Assembly (NCBI RefSeq): GCF_035953295.1 | Contig: NZ_CP108370.1 | Location: 3,811,001 to 3,875,000, forward strand | Length of the DNA: 64,000 nucleotides | From: Streptomyces sp. NBC_01335 | GTDB taxonomy: Bacteria; Actinomycetota; Actinomycetes; Streptomycetales; Streptomycetaceae | Direction of reading: 5' to 3' | Shown: piece after piece, positions 26,046 to 33,866 of the stretch | Numbering within the stretch: position 1 is the first letter of the stretch | Layout of the letters: each line of letters begins with the position of its first letter | The notes under the pieces: generated by a model | Database searches by the model: none | The model's input: the letters and a program-made list of their open reading frames with translations, nothing else | What the model was told of the DNA's origin: nothing | Translations under genes and position numbers: made by a program

Positions 26046-26522
26046 ATGGCTCCCCACATCGCGACCAACACCAGCGCCGACCGTGACGAGTTGCTGGAGT
26101 TCGTCCGGCCCCGCCACCGGGCGCTGCTCATCACCGCCCGGTCCGACGGCCGCCCCCAGGCCTCCCCGCTGACCTGCGGGGTCGACGACTCCGGCCGGAT
26201 CGTCGTCTCCACCTATCCGGAGCGCGCCAAGACCCGCAACGCCAAGCGGAACGACCAGGTCAGCGTGGTCGTCCTCTCCGACGACTGGAACGGCCCCTGG
26301 GTGCAGATCGACGGCACCGCCGAGGTCATCGACACACCCGACTCGGTCGAGCCGCTCGTGGAGTACTTCCGCACCATCTCCGGCGAGCACCCGGACTGGG
26401 ACGAGTACCGGGCCGCCATGGTCAAGCAGGGCAAGTCGATCATCCGGATCACCCCGGAGCGCTGGGGGCCGATCGCCACCGGCGGCTTCCCCGCCCGGCT
26501 CGTGACCGACACCGACGCCTGA
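26046..26522 (+). CDS. PPOX-class F420- or FMN-binding oxidoreductase
   Basis: 158 residues of the pyridoxamine-5'-phosphate-oxidase-like split-barrel fold: FVRPRHRALLITARSDGRPQ, SGRIVVSTYPERAKTRNAKRN, WVQIDGTAEVIDTPDSVEPL, and the C-terminal IIRITPERWGPIATGGFPAR. The actinobacterial group with this layout commonly uses F420, but cofactor choice cannot be read securely. TAGGGT (26034-26039) lies 6 nt before the ATG, indicating a leaderless start. Confidence 0.85.
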   Translation: MAPHIATNTSADRDELLEFVRPRHRALLITARSDGRPQASPLTCGVDDSGRIVVSTYPERAKTRNAKRNDQVSVVVLSDDWNGPWVQIDGTAEVIDTPDSVEPLVEYFRTISGEHPDWDEYRAAMVKQGKSIIRITPERWGPIATGGFPARLVTDTDA

Positions 26523-26543
26523 GAACCGCCCGGAGTGCTTCCC

Positions 26544-27527
26544 GTGACCACCGCCCTGCCCGACCCCGGCCTCCTCACCCGTGCCCGGCTGCTCACCGCC
26601 CCCGACCTCGCACCGGCGGTGCGCGACGGGCTGGCGGAGATCACCGGCCGCCCCTGGACCGCGTACCCGGAGCCGGTGGCCTCCGGCCGGCCGGTCGGTG
26701 GGCCGGTCGGTGGGCCGGTCGTCTACGTCGGGGCAACGCGTCCGGCGGGCCTGCCGGAGGAGGACCTGCTCTGGTTCCACAGCGTCAACGCCGGTACGGA
26801 CGCGCTGCTCGCCCCCGGCCCCTGGCCCGCCGGGACGCTGCTGACCCGGACGGTCGGCCGGATGGGCGCGCGGATCGCGCAGTACGTCCTCGCCTGGGTG
26901 CTGGCCGAGTGCCAGTCCGTACCGGAGTTCGCCGAGATGCACGCGCGCGAGGAGTGGCGGCGCATGCCGTCCGAACTCGCCGCCGGGCAGACCGCCCTGG
27001 TCCACGGCACCGGCCGGATCGGTTCGGCGGTGGCCTCGCGCCTGCGCGCCTGCGGGCTGCGGACGGTCGGGGTGGCCCGGACCGTGCCCGCCGTCCCGCC
27101 GACCGGCTTCGACCGGGTGGTGCCGGCCGGCGGGGACGCGGAGCGGGAGGCGCTCGGCGAGGCGCGCTGGGTCGTCGCCGCGCTGCCGCTCACCCCCGCC
27201 ACGGAGAACTACTTCGGAGCGGAGCGCTTCGGGTACGTACGGGGAGCCTCGTTCGTCAACGTGGGGCGCGGAGCGACGGTGGACCTGGCGGCGCTGGGCG
27301 GGGCGCTGCGGGCAGGGGCCGTACGGCGTGCGGTGCTGGACGTGCTGCCGTCCGAACCGGCCGCTCCCGGCGACCCGTGCTGGCTGCTGCCGCGCACGGT
27401 CGTCACCTCGCACTCGGCGGGGATCACGGCCGACGAGGACATCCTCACCGACTTCGCCGCCTGCTGGGCGCAGTTGCGCGCGGGACGGCAACCGGAGCTG
27501 ACCGTGGACGTGCGGCGCGGTTACTGA
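26544..27527 (+). CDS. D-isomer-specific 2-hydroxyacid dehydrogenase
   Basis: NAD(P)-dependent interconversion of a 2-keto acid and D-2-hydroxy acid. 327 residues. Rossmann loop VHGTGRIGSAVASRLRACG near 155, the catalytic Arg in FVNVGRGATVDLAAL, acid region DVLPSEPAAPGDPCW, and a catalytic-type His in TSHSAGIT. The GTG is chosen because CGGAG sits 8 nt upstream; the GTG at 26535 overlaps that ribosome site. A small in-frame repeat encodes GRPVGGPVGGPV near residue 50. The family member (phosphoglycerate versus glyoxylate type) cannot be fixed. Confidence 0.87.
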   Translation: MTTALPDPGLLTRARLLTAPDLAPAVRDGLAEITGRPWTAYPEPVASGRPVGGPVGGPVVYVGATRPAGLPEEDLLWFHSVNAGTDALLAPGPWPAGTLLTRTVGRMGARIAQYVLAWVLAECQSVPEFAEMHAREEWRRMPSELAAGQTALVHGTGRIGSAVASRLRACGLRTVGVARTVPAVPPTGFDRVVPAGGDAEREALGEARWVVAALPLTPATENYFGAERFGYVRGASFVNVGRGATVDLAALGGALRAGAVRRAVLDVLPSEPAAPGDPCWLLPRTVVTSHSAGITADEDILTDFAACWAQLRAGRQPELTVDVRRGY

Positions 27528-27530
27528 GAC

Positions 27531-28358
27531 TCAGGCAGTGCGGTCCCGCATCGCCTCGATGCCCGCGATCAGCAGGTCGAGCGCGAAGGTGAAGTCCCGC
27601 TCACGCATCTCCTCGACGGTGTCGCCGCCGCGCGCGTCCATCAGGTCCTGCGAGACGTCCACGACCTGCTTGATGCTCGGCTCGGAGCGGTACGCGGTCA
27701 TCGCCTGCCGGAAGTACTCGTCCTGGCTGACCCCGGCGGCGGCGGAGCGCCTGCGGAGATCGCCCTCGATGGTGCCGAACCCGTACACGAACTGGAACAC
27801 CGCCGCGAGCGCTCCGGTCTGCCGGCGCAGCGGGAGGCCGGTCGCCCGGATCACGTCCTGGACGGCGCGGGTGAAGAGCAGCGAGTGCGGGCCGATGTTG
27901 AGGAAGCTCCCGGCGAGCGACGAGGCCCATACGTGGCGTACCAGCAACGCCCGGTACTCGCACGCGAGTTCGCGCAGCCGGTCGGCCCAGGGGGCGTCCT
28001 GGCGGGGCGCCGGGATCTCGCCGTAGACGGAGTCGAGGGCGAGCTCCAGCAGGTCGTCCTTGGTGTCGACGTACCAGTAGAGGGACATCGCGGTGACGTC
28101 GAGTTCGGCGGCCAGACGGCGCATGGAGAACTTCGCGAGGCCCTCCGCGTCCAGCAGCCGGACCGTCGCGGCGGTGATCCGGTCGCGGTCGAGACCGGCG
28201 GGCGACCCCTCCGACCTGCGGGTGCGCGAGGCCGGGCGGCGGACCAGCCACACGCTGGACCGTGCGGCCGGCAAGGACGCGTCGGCCGTACGGACCGGTG
28301 GGGACGCGTCGGCCGCCTCCGGTGCGGGCTCCGGCGCGGGGTCGGCCGCGGACACCAT
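27531..28358 (-). CDS. TetR-family regulator of the adjacent exporter
   Basis: 275 residues. An N-terminal extension of ~75 residues precedes the helix-turn-helix (ITAATVRLLDAEGLAKFSMR, LAAELDVTAMSLYWYVDTKD). The C-terminal domain resembles TetR_C/OtrR-type ligand domains. It ends 3 bp past the convergent dehydrogenase stop and is the second gene of a leftward unit headed by a DHA2 exporter (47-bp gap). Its likely operator is the perfect inverted repeat at 30169-30187. GAGGAG precedes the ATG. Confidence 0.9.
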   Translation of the reverse strand: MVSAADPAPEPAPEAADASPPVRTADASLPAARSSVWLVRRPASRTRRSEGSPAGLDRDRITAATVRLLDAEGLAKFSMRRLAAELDVTAMSLYWYVDTKDDLLELALDSVYGEIPAPRQDAPWADRLRELACEYRALLVRHVWASSLAGSFLNIGPHSLLFTRAVQDVIRATGLPLRRQTGALAAVFQFVYGFGTIEGDLRRRSAAAGVSQDEYFRQAMTAYRSEPSIKQVVDVSQDLMDARGGDTVEEMRERDFTFALDLLIAGIEAMRDRTA

Positions 28359-28405
28359 GACGCACTCTCCTCGTGTGCCCGGGGGACGGACCGGGCGGGG
28401 CATCG

Positions 28406-30037
28406 TCACGGATGCCCCGGATGCCCGGTCCGATGCTCAGGCGTGTTCGGTGCCGCCGAACCGGTCGGCTCCCCCGCCGTGTTCGCTTTCCCGTCCGGCT
28501 CCGGTCCGCCCTCGTCGACCGGCGCCCGCGGCGCGCGTTCCGCCCTCCACAGCAGGAGGGCCGCGACCACCCCGCCGGCCAGCACCGCGGCCGCGCCCGC
28601 GAGTTGGCCCCGTTCCAGCCCCGCCGCGAAGGCGTCCGTGACGGCGGCGCGCTCCGGGCCGTCCCCGGCGGCCGCCAGCGCGGCGGGCAGGGAGGCGGCA
28701 CCGGCGGCGGCGAGGGGCAGCAGGGCGGTGAAGCGGGAGGTGAGGACCGCGCCGAGGACGGCGACCCCGAGGCCGTTGCCGAACTCGGCGAGGGTGCCGT
28801 TGACGCCCGCGCCCACCCCCGCGCGCTCCGGCGGGATGGCGCCCATGATCGCGGCGGCCATCGCGGGGGCCGCCAGGGCGATCCCCACTCCCATCACGAC
28901 CAGGCCGAGCAGCATGCCGTCGTACCCCTGCCCGGCGAGCAGCGCCACGGCGGCGAGACCGGCCGCCAGCAGGGACATCCCGGCCGCGATCGTCGCGGGC
29001 GTGCCCAGCCGGGGGACCAGCCGGGCGCCGAAACCGGTGAGGTTGAGCACCACCACGGTGAGCGCCAGCGGGGCGGTACGCAGCCCCGCCTCCAACGGCC
29101 CGTAGCCGAGGACGAACTGGAGGTGCTGGGTCAGCAGGAAGAGCGAGCCGCCCATCCCGAACGCCACCAGCACCGTGCCCGCCACCGCACCGGTGAACGA
29201 GCGGTCGCGGAAGAACCGAAGGTCGAGCATCGGGTGCGGCACCCTCAGCTCCCAGAGCGCGAACCCGGCCAGCACGGCGGCCCCGGCGAACGCGGTGAGC
29301 AGCACCCGGGAGGAGCCCCAGCCGTGTTCCGGGCCGGAGATGATCGCGTACACCACGGCGCCCATGCCGAGGGTGGAGAGCAACGCGCCGCCCAGGTCGG
29401 GCCGTTCGCTCGCCGGGTTCTTGAACTCCGGTACGAGCAGGGCCACCGCGACCAGGGCGAGGGCGGCGACGGGGAGGTTGACGAGGAAGATCGCCCCCCA
29501 CCGGAAGTGGCCGAGCAGCACCCCGCCGAGGAGCGGACCGGCCGCGAACCCGAGGGAGTTGACCGTGGCCCAGAGCCCGATCGCGCGGACCCGCTCGGTC
29601 GCGTCGAAGACCTGGACCACCACGGCGAGCGTGCTGGTCAGCAGGAGCGCGCCACCGACGCCCATCTCCGCCCGGGCCGCGACCAGTTGGCCGGGACTCT
29701 GGGCGAGTCCCGCGGCCAGGGAGCCGAGGCCGAACACGATGAGCCCGGCGAGCAGCAGCTTCTTGCGGCCGTAGCGGTCGGAGGCGCTGCCCGCGGTGAG
29801 CAGCAGGCCGGACTGGACGAGCGAGTACGCGTTGATCATCCACTGCACCTCTGCGCCGGTGGCGCCCAACTCCTCGGTGAGGGAGGGGATCGCGACGTTG
29901 AGGACGGTGTTGTCGAGCAGCACGGTGAGCTGGGCGAGGCAGATCACGCCGAGGATCAGCCAGCGCTGCGGGTGCCGGGGCGGGGCTTTCAGAGCACGGC
30001 CCGGGTCGGTGGCAGGGGTGGAGGCGTTCGCCGTCAT
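28406..30037 (-). CDS. DHA2-family MFS drug exporter
   Basis: 543 residues, about 14 hydrophobic segments. Typical EmrB/QacA features are VLLDNTVLNVAIPSLTEEL near residue 40, YSLVQSGLLLTAGSASDRYG with motif A GSASDRYGRKK, and a motif-C-like VNSLGFAAGPLLGGVLLG. It should export small hydrophobic compounds by proton antiport. AAGGAG precedes the ATG, immediately adjoined by a MITE remnant. Paired with a TetR regulator downstream. The C-terminal 40 residues are disordered (Pro/Glu/Gly). Confidence 0.93.
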   Translation of the reverse strand: MTANASTPATDPGRALKAPPRHPQRWLILGVICLAQLTVLLDNTVLNVAIPSLTEELGATGAEVQWMINAYSLVQSGLLLTAGSASDRYGRKKLLLAGLIVFGLGSLAAGLAQSPGQLVAARAEMGVGGALLLTSTLAVVVQVFDATERVRAIGLWATVNSLGFAAGPLLGGVLLGHFRWGAIFLVNLPVAALALVAVALLVPEFKNPASERPDLGGALLSTLGMGAVVYAIISGPEHGWGSSRVLLTAFAGAAVLAGFALWELRVPHPMLDLRFFRDRSFTGAVAGTVLVAFGMGGSLFLLTQHLQFVLGYGPLEAGLRTAPLALTVVVLNLTGFGARLVPRLGTPATIAAGMSLLAAGLAAVALLAGQGYDGMLLGLVVMGVGIALAAPAMAAAIMGAIPPERAGVGAGVNGTLAEFGNGLGVAVLGAVLTSRFTALLPLAAAGAASLPAALAAAGDGPERAAVTDAFAAGLERGQLAGAAAVLAGGVVAALLLWRAERAPRAPVDEGGPEPDGKANTAGEPTGSAAPNTPEHRTGHPGHP

Positions 30038-30048
30038 GCGGTCTCCTT

Positions 30049-30099
30049 GGCCGTGTCCGACCATGCGCGTCGGATCGGCGGGAAGGGTCGGACACGGCC
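30049..30099. mobile_element. 51-bp internally deleted MITE remnant in the exporter leader
   Basis: Terminal repeats GGCCGTGTCCGACC (30049-30062) and its exact complement (30086-30099). The inner GCGTCGGATC-GGCGGG matches the inner right end of the 14131-14298 element, and GGCGGGAA matches its left end. Most of the middle is missing. Its left end abuts the exporter's Shine-Dalgarno. Confidence 0.65.
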
Positions 30100-30168
30100 T
30101 CGGGCTCCCGCGCCGCGGCAGGCCTAGCGGCGCGGGACGGGTGCTGGGCAGCGGCGGGAGGAGCCGAA

Positions 30169-30187
30169 CGCCATACACCGTATGGCG
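30169..30187. promoter_or_regulatory. Inverted-repeat operator, probably for the TetR regulator
   Basis: CGCCATAC-ACC-GTATGGCG, perfect 8-bp arms, in the gap between the exporter and the divergent serine hydrolase. On the leftward strand it overlaps TACGGT with TGTACG 17 nt upstream, a plausible -10/-35 pair, so binding would block the exporter promoter. Confidence 0.7.
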
Positions 30188-30361
30188 ATCGCTCTACGGC
30201 GTACAGGACATGTCTCTGGCACTCATCCGAACGGGTGAACAGCCGCGCGCACGGGCCGAACGGGCGTGCAGGCGAACGCACGGGCCGACCGGGCGTCCCC
30301 CGCGCGTCCCGGTCGGCGCGGGAGTCACCCTTCCGGCGAACGGACCGCGAGGGTGGGACCC

Positions 30362-31531
30362 ATGACGACGGACTTGCGCGCATTCCTGGACCCCTACGTC
30401 GAACGGGGCGCCGTCCCCGGTGCCGTGGCGCTCGTGGCCCGAGGCGACCGGGTGGACGTGGCCGCGTCCGGCTCGACCGACACCGGCGGCACCACGCCGA
30501 TGGCCCGCGACACCCTCTTCCGGATCGCCTCCCTCACCAAGCCGGTCACCGCCGCCGCCACGATGGTGCTGGTCGACGAGGGCCGGCTGACCCCCGGCCA
30601 GCCCGTCGGGACCTGGCTGCCGGAGCTGGCCTCCCCCAAGGTCGTACGCACTCCCGACGGCCCGGTCGAGGACGTCGTACCGGCCCGGCGGCCGATCACC
30701 GTGTTCGACCTGCTCACCTTCCGCGCCGGGTACGGCTTCCCCTCCGACTTCGCGCTCCCGGCCGTCGCACCGCTCTTCTCCGAGCTGCACCAGGGCCCGC
30801 CGCAACCGCAGGCGGTGGCGGAGCCCGACACCTGGATGCGGACCCTGTCCCACATCCCGTTGCTCCGCCAGCCCGGTGAGGCATGGCTCTACAACACCTG
30901 CTCGGACATCCTCGGGGTGCTGATCGCCCGCGTCTCGGGGCGGTCGCTGCCGGAGTTCCTGGCGGAGCGGGTGTTCGAGCCGCTCGGGATGAAGGACACC
31001 GGGTTCGCCGTTCCGGCGGCGGACCTCGGCCGGTTCACCGGCTACTACCGGGCCCACCCGGACGGCGGGTTCGACCTGGTCGACGCGGCGGACGGGCAGT
31101 GGAGCACGCTGCCCGCGTTCCCCTCGGGGGCGGGCGGCCTGGTCTCCACCGCCGACGACTGGCTCGCCTTCGCCCGGATGCTCCTCGCGGGCGGCCTGAC
31201 CGGCGACGGGCGGCGGCTGCTGTCGGCCGGCGCGGTGCGCCAGATGCTGACCGACCACCTCACCCCCGCCCAGCGCAAGGCCAGCGGGCTCTTCACGGAG
31301 GGGCAGGGGTGGGGATTCGGCGGCTCGGTCGACGTGGAGACCCGGGACCCGTGGAACGTACGCGGGCGGTACGGCTGGGTCGGCGGCACCGGCACCGCCG
31401 GGCACCTCGTCCCGTCCACCGGGCTGATCACCCTGCTGCTCACCCAGGTCGAGCTGGGCGGGCCGAAGCCGCCGGATCCGATGCGGGACTTCTGGACGTA
31501 CGCGGCAGGGGCCGGCGCGGCAGAGGAATGA
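30362..31531 (+). CDS. Serine hydrolase, beta-lactamase/esterase (class C-like) family
   Basis: 389 residues, no signal peptide. The nucleophile motif S-L-T-K occurs in FRIASLTKPVTAAATMVLVD near residue 59, the Y-x-N motif in WLYNTCSDILG near 178, and a GWVGGTGTAGHLVPS segment near 340 takes the place of the KTG box. Such enzymes are usually cytoplasmic esterases, amidases or D-peptidases rather than beta-lactamases. The ATG follows GAGGG. Diverges from the TetR/exporter unit. Confidence 0.88.
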   Translation: MTTDLRAFLDPYVERGAVPGAVALVARGDRVDVAASGSTDTGGTTPMARDTLFRIASLTKPVTAAATMVLVDEGRLTPGQPVGTWLPELASPKVVRTPDGPVEDVVPARRPITVFDLLTFRAGYGFPSDFALPAVAPLFSELHQGPPQPQAVAEPDTWMRTLSHIPLLRQPGEAWLYNTCSDILGVLIARVSGRSLPEFLAERVFEPLGMKDTGFAVPAADLGRFTGYYRAHPDGGFDLVDAADGQWSTLPAFPSGAGGLVSTADDWLAFARMLLAGGLTGDGRRLLSAGAVRQMLTDHLTPAQRKASGLFTEGQGWGFGGSVDVETRDPWNVRGRYGWVGGTGTAGHLVPSTGLITLLLTQVELGGPKPPDPMRDFWTYAAGAGAAEE

Positions 31532-31555
31532 GGCCCCCGCACCCCGGCACGACCG

Positions 31556-31594
31556 AGGCGGGCCCGGACAGCTGTGGGGCTGCCGGGCCCGCCT
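31556..31594. terminator. Bidirectional terminator
   Basis: AGGCGGGCCCGG (31556-31567) pairs with CCGGGCCCGCCT (31583-31594) between convergent genes. Confidence 0.8.
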
Positions 31595-31640
31595 GCCCGT
31601 GGGGACGGGTGGTCATGAGGTGGTGCCGCGTGGACCGACG

Positions 31641-33866
31641 TCAGCTCTTGGGCTGCGTCAGGTCGTAGAAGGTGGCGCTCCCGACGGTCACCTCCTCGTA
31701 GTTCTTCTCGACCCAGGACGAGATCTTCGAGGACGTGCCGCTGTCGCCGCCGCCCATCCCCATCCCGCCGCCGATGAAGTAGTGGATCTTCCCGTCGGCC
31801 ACGTACTTCTTGAACTGGGCCAGGGTCGGCGACGGGTCGCTGCCGTTGAAGCCGCCGACGGCCATCACCGGGTCCTCGGTGGCGAGCTGGTAGCTGGCGG
31901 AGTTCTGCGAGCCGATGGCCGCCGCGACCCAGGTGTAGTCGTCGGCGTTCTTCTCCAGCAGCTTCTTCGCCGCGTCGGAGACCGTGGCGCCGTTGAGCAG
32001 GCCGCCCATGCCGCCGCCTCCGCCGCCCGGACCGCCTTCGCCCATGGAGCCCGGCATCTGGCCGAAGTTCTGGCGGGTGCCGCCGTTCTGGCCGTTGGTG
32101 CCCTGGCCGTTGGTGCCCTGGCCGGGCATCTGCCCTGCCGTGCCGTTCGGAGGCGTACCGGTGGGAGGCGTACCGCCGGGTCCCTGGCCGTTCTGGCCGT
32201 TGCCCTGGGTGCCGTTGCCCTGACCGCCGTTGCCCTGGCCGCCGGTCATGCCGCCCGGGGGCTGCATGCCGCCACCGCCCGGGCCACCGCCGCCGGGTCC
32301 GCCGCCCATCGTGCTGGCGCCGGAGGGGCCGGCCGTCACGATGGAACCCTCATGTCCGGTGTTCAGCGTGCTCACCGTGTACGCGGCCGGGCCGGCCAGC
32401 GACGCGACGATCGCGACCACCGCCACCACGAGCCCGAGCGGCTGGCCCACCCGGCCCGCGAACACCAGCCACACGGCGCTGATCAGGCCGAAGAGCAGTA
32501 CCGCCCAGCGCAGCCACGGCAGGTAGTCCGGGGTGCGGCCGAGGAGCACGTACGCCCAGAGAGCCGTGGTGGCGACGGTGCCACCGAGCACCGCACTCGC
32601 CCACCAGGCGGCCCGCTCCTCCCAGAGCGCGACGGCGCCGATGCCGACGAGCGCCGCGAGGTAGGGGGCGAGGGCCACCGTGTAGTACTGGTGGAAGATG
32701 CCGGCCATGAAGCTGAAGACCACCGCGGTCATCAGCAGCGAGCCGCCCCACGCGAGGAACGCGGCCCGGCGCGCGTCGGTGCGCGGCGCCCTGCGGGTGA
32801 GCCAGAGCCCGGCCACGAGGAGGATCAGCGCGGCGGGCAGCAGCCATGAGATCTGGCTGCCGATCTCGGAGTTGAACATGCGGGCGATGCCGGTCTCGCC
32901 CCAGCCGCCGCCCTGTCCGCCGCCACCGCCGCCGCCCACGCTGCCGGTCTCGTCGCCACTGATGCGGCCGAGTCCGTTGTAGCCGAAGGTCAGTTCCAGG
33001 AACGAGTTGTTCTGCGAGCCGCCGATGTACGGGCGGGACGAGGCGGGCCACAGCTCGACGATCGCCACCCACCAGCCGCCCGCGACGACCATCGTCACGG
33101 CGGAGAGGGCGAGTTGGCCGAAGCGCTTCCGTACGGGCACCGGCGCGAGCACCGCGTAGAGCACGGCCAGCGGCGGCAGGATCAGGAACGCCTGGAGGGT
33201 CTTCGCCAGGAAGGCGAGCCCGACCGCGACACCCGCCCACACCAGCCACGTGGTGCGGCCGTTCTCCACCGCGCGGAGCACGCAGTACACGGTGACGGTC
33301 ATCAGCAGCGCGAGGAGCGCGTCCGGGTTGTTGAAGCGGAACATCAGCGCGGCAACCGGGGTCAGCGCGAACGCGCCCACCGTGAGGAGACCCGCCGCCG
33401 CGCTGAAGCGGCGGCGCACCGCCGCGTACAGCACCCCGGCGGTGGCGACGCCCATCAGCACCTCGGGCAGCAGGATCGCCCAGGAGCCGAGGCCGAAGAT
33501 CCGCACCGAGATCGCCATCGGCCAGAGGGCGGCCGGCGGCTTGTCGACGGTGATCGCGTTGGCCGCGTCCGAGGAGCCGAAGAAGAAGGCCTTCCAGCTC
33601 TCGCTGCCGGCCTGGACGGCCGCGGAGTAGAAGGAGTTGGCGTAACCGGAGGCGCTGAGGTTCCAGAGGTAGGCGAGCGTGACCACCAGCAGCAGGCCGA
33701 GGAAGGTGGGCCGCGCCCAGGACGGGTCCTCGGGCCGGCCGCGCCAGAGCCGTCCGGCCCGGCCGGTCCCGGCGGAGGGAGCCGCCCGGTGGGATGCCCC
33801 CGGGACAGCGGGCGGCGCCGGGGGCGGCGGCGCGGGGTACGCGTCGGGGTGGAGGGAGGCGGTCAT
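31641..33866 (-). CDS. GT39-type membrane mannosyltransferase (YkcA/YkcB-like)
   Basis: 741 residues. After a Pro-rich N-terminus, ~11 membrane helices span residues 52-505 with the extracytoplasmic loop NSFYSAAVQAGSESWKAFFF and ITVDKPPAALWPMAI, the acidic GT39/ArnT-type active-site region. A Gly/Gln/Asn-rich, collagen-like stretch (~512-625) leads to a C-terminal extracytoplasmic domain (ATVSDAAKKLLEKNADDYTW, ATEDPVMAVGGFNG) of the YkcA/B type. It should transfer sugar from a polyprenyl-phosphate donor outside the membrane. The ATG overlaps the upstream glycosyltransferase stop, whose product could make that donor. Confidence 0.9.
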   Translation of the reverse strand: MTASLHPDAYPAPPPPAPPAVPGASHRAAPSAGTGRAGRLWRGRPEDPSWARPTFLGLLLVVTLAYLWNLSASGYANSFYSAAVQAGSESWKAFFFGSSDAANAITVDKPPAALWPMAISVRIFGLGSWAILLPEVLMGVATAGVLYAAVRRRFSAAAGLLTVGAFALTPVAALMFRFNNPDALLALLMTVTVYCVLRAVENGRTTWLVWAGVAVGLAFLAKTLQAFLILPPLAVLYAVLAPVPVRKRFGQLALSAVTMVVAGGWWVAIVELWPASSRPYIGGSQNNSFLELTFGYNGLGRISGDETGSVGGGGGGGQGGGWGETGIARMFNSEIGSQISWLLPAALILLVAGLWLTRRAPRTDARRAAFLAWGGSLLMTAVVFSFMAGIFHQYYTVALAPYLAALVGIGAVALWEERAAWWASAVLGGTVATTALWAYVLLGRTPDYLPWLRWAVLLFGLISAVWLVFAGRVGQPLGLVVAVVAIVASLAGPAAYTVSTLNTGHEGSIVTAGPSGASTMGGGPGGGGPGGGGMQPPGGMTGGQGNGGQGNGTQGNGQNGQGPGGTPPTGTPPNGTAGQMPGQGTNGQGTNGQNGGTRQNFGQMPGSMGEGGPGGGGGGMGGLLNGATVSDAAKKLLEKNADDYTWVAAAIGSQNSASYQLATEDPVMAVGGFNGSDPSPTLAQFKKYVADGKIHYFIGGGMGMGGGDSGTSSKISSWVEKNYEEVTVGSATFYDLTQPKS

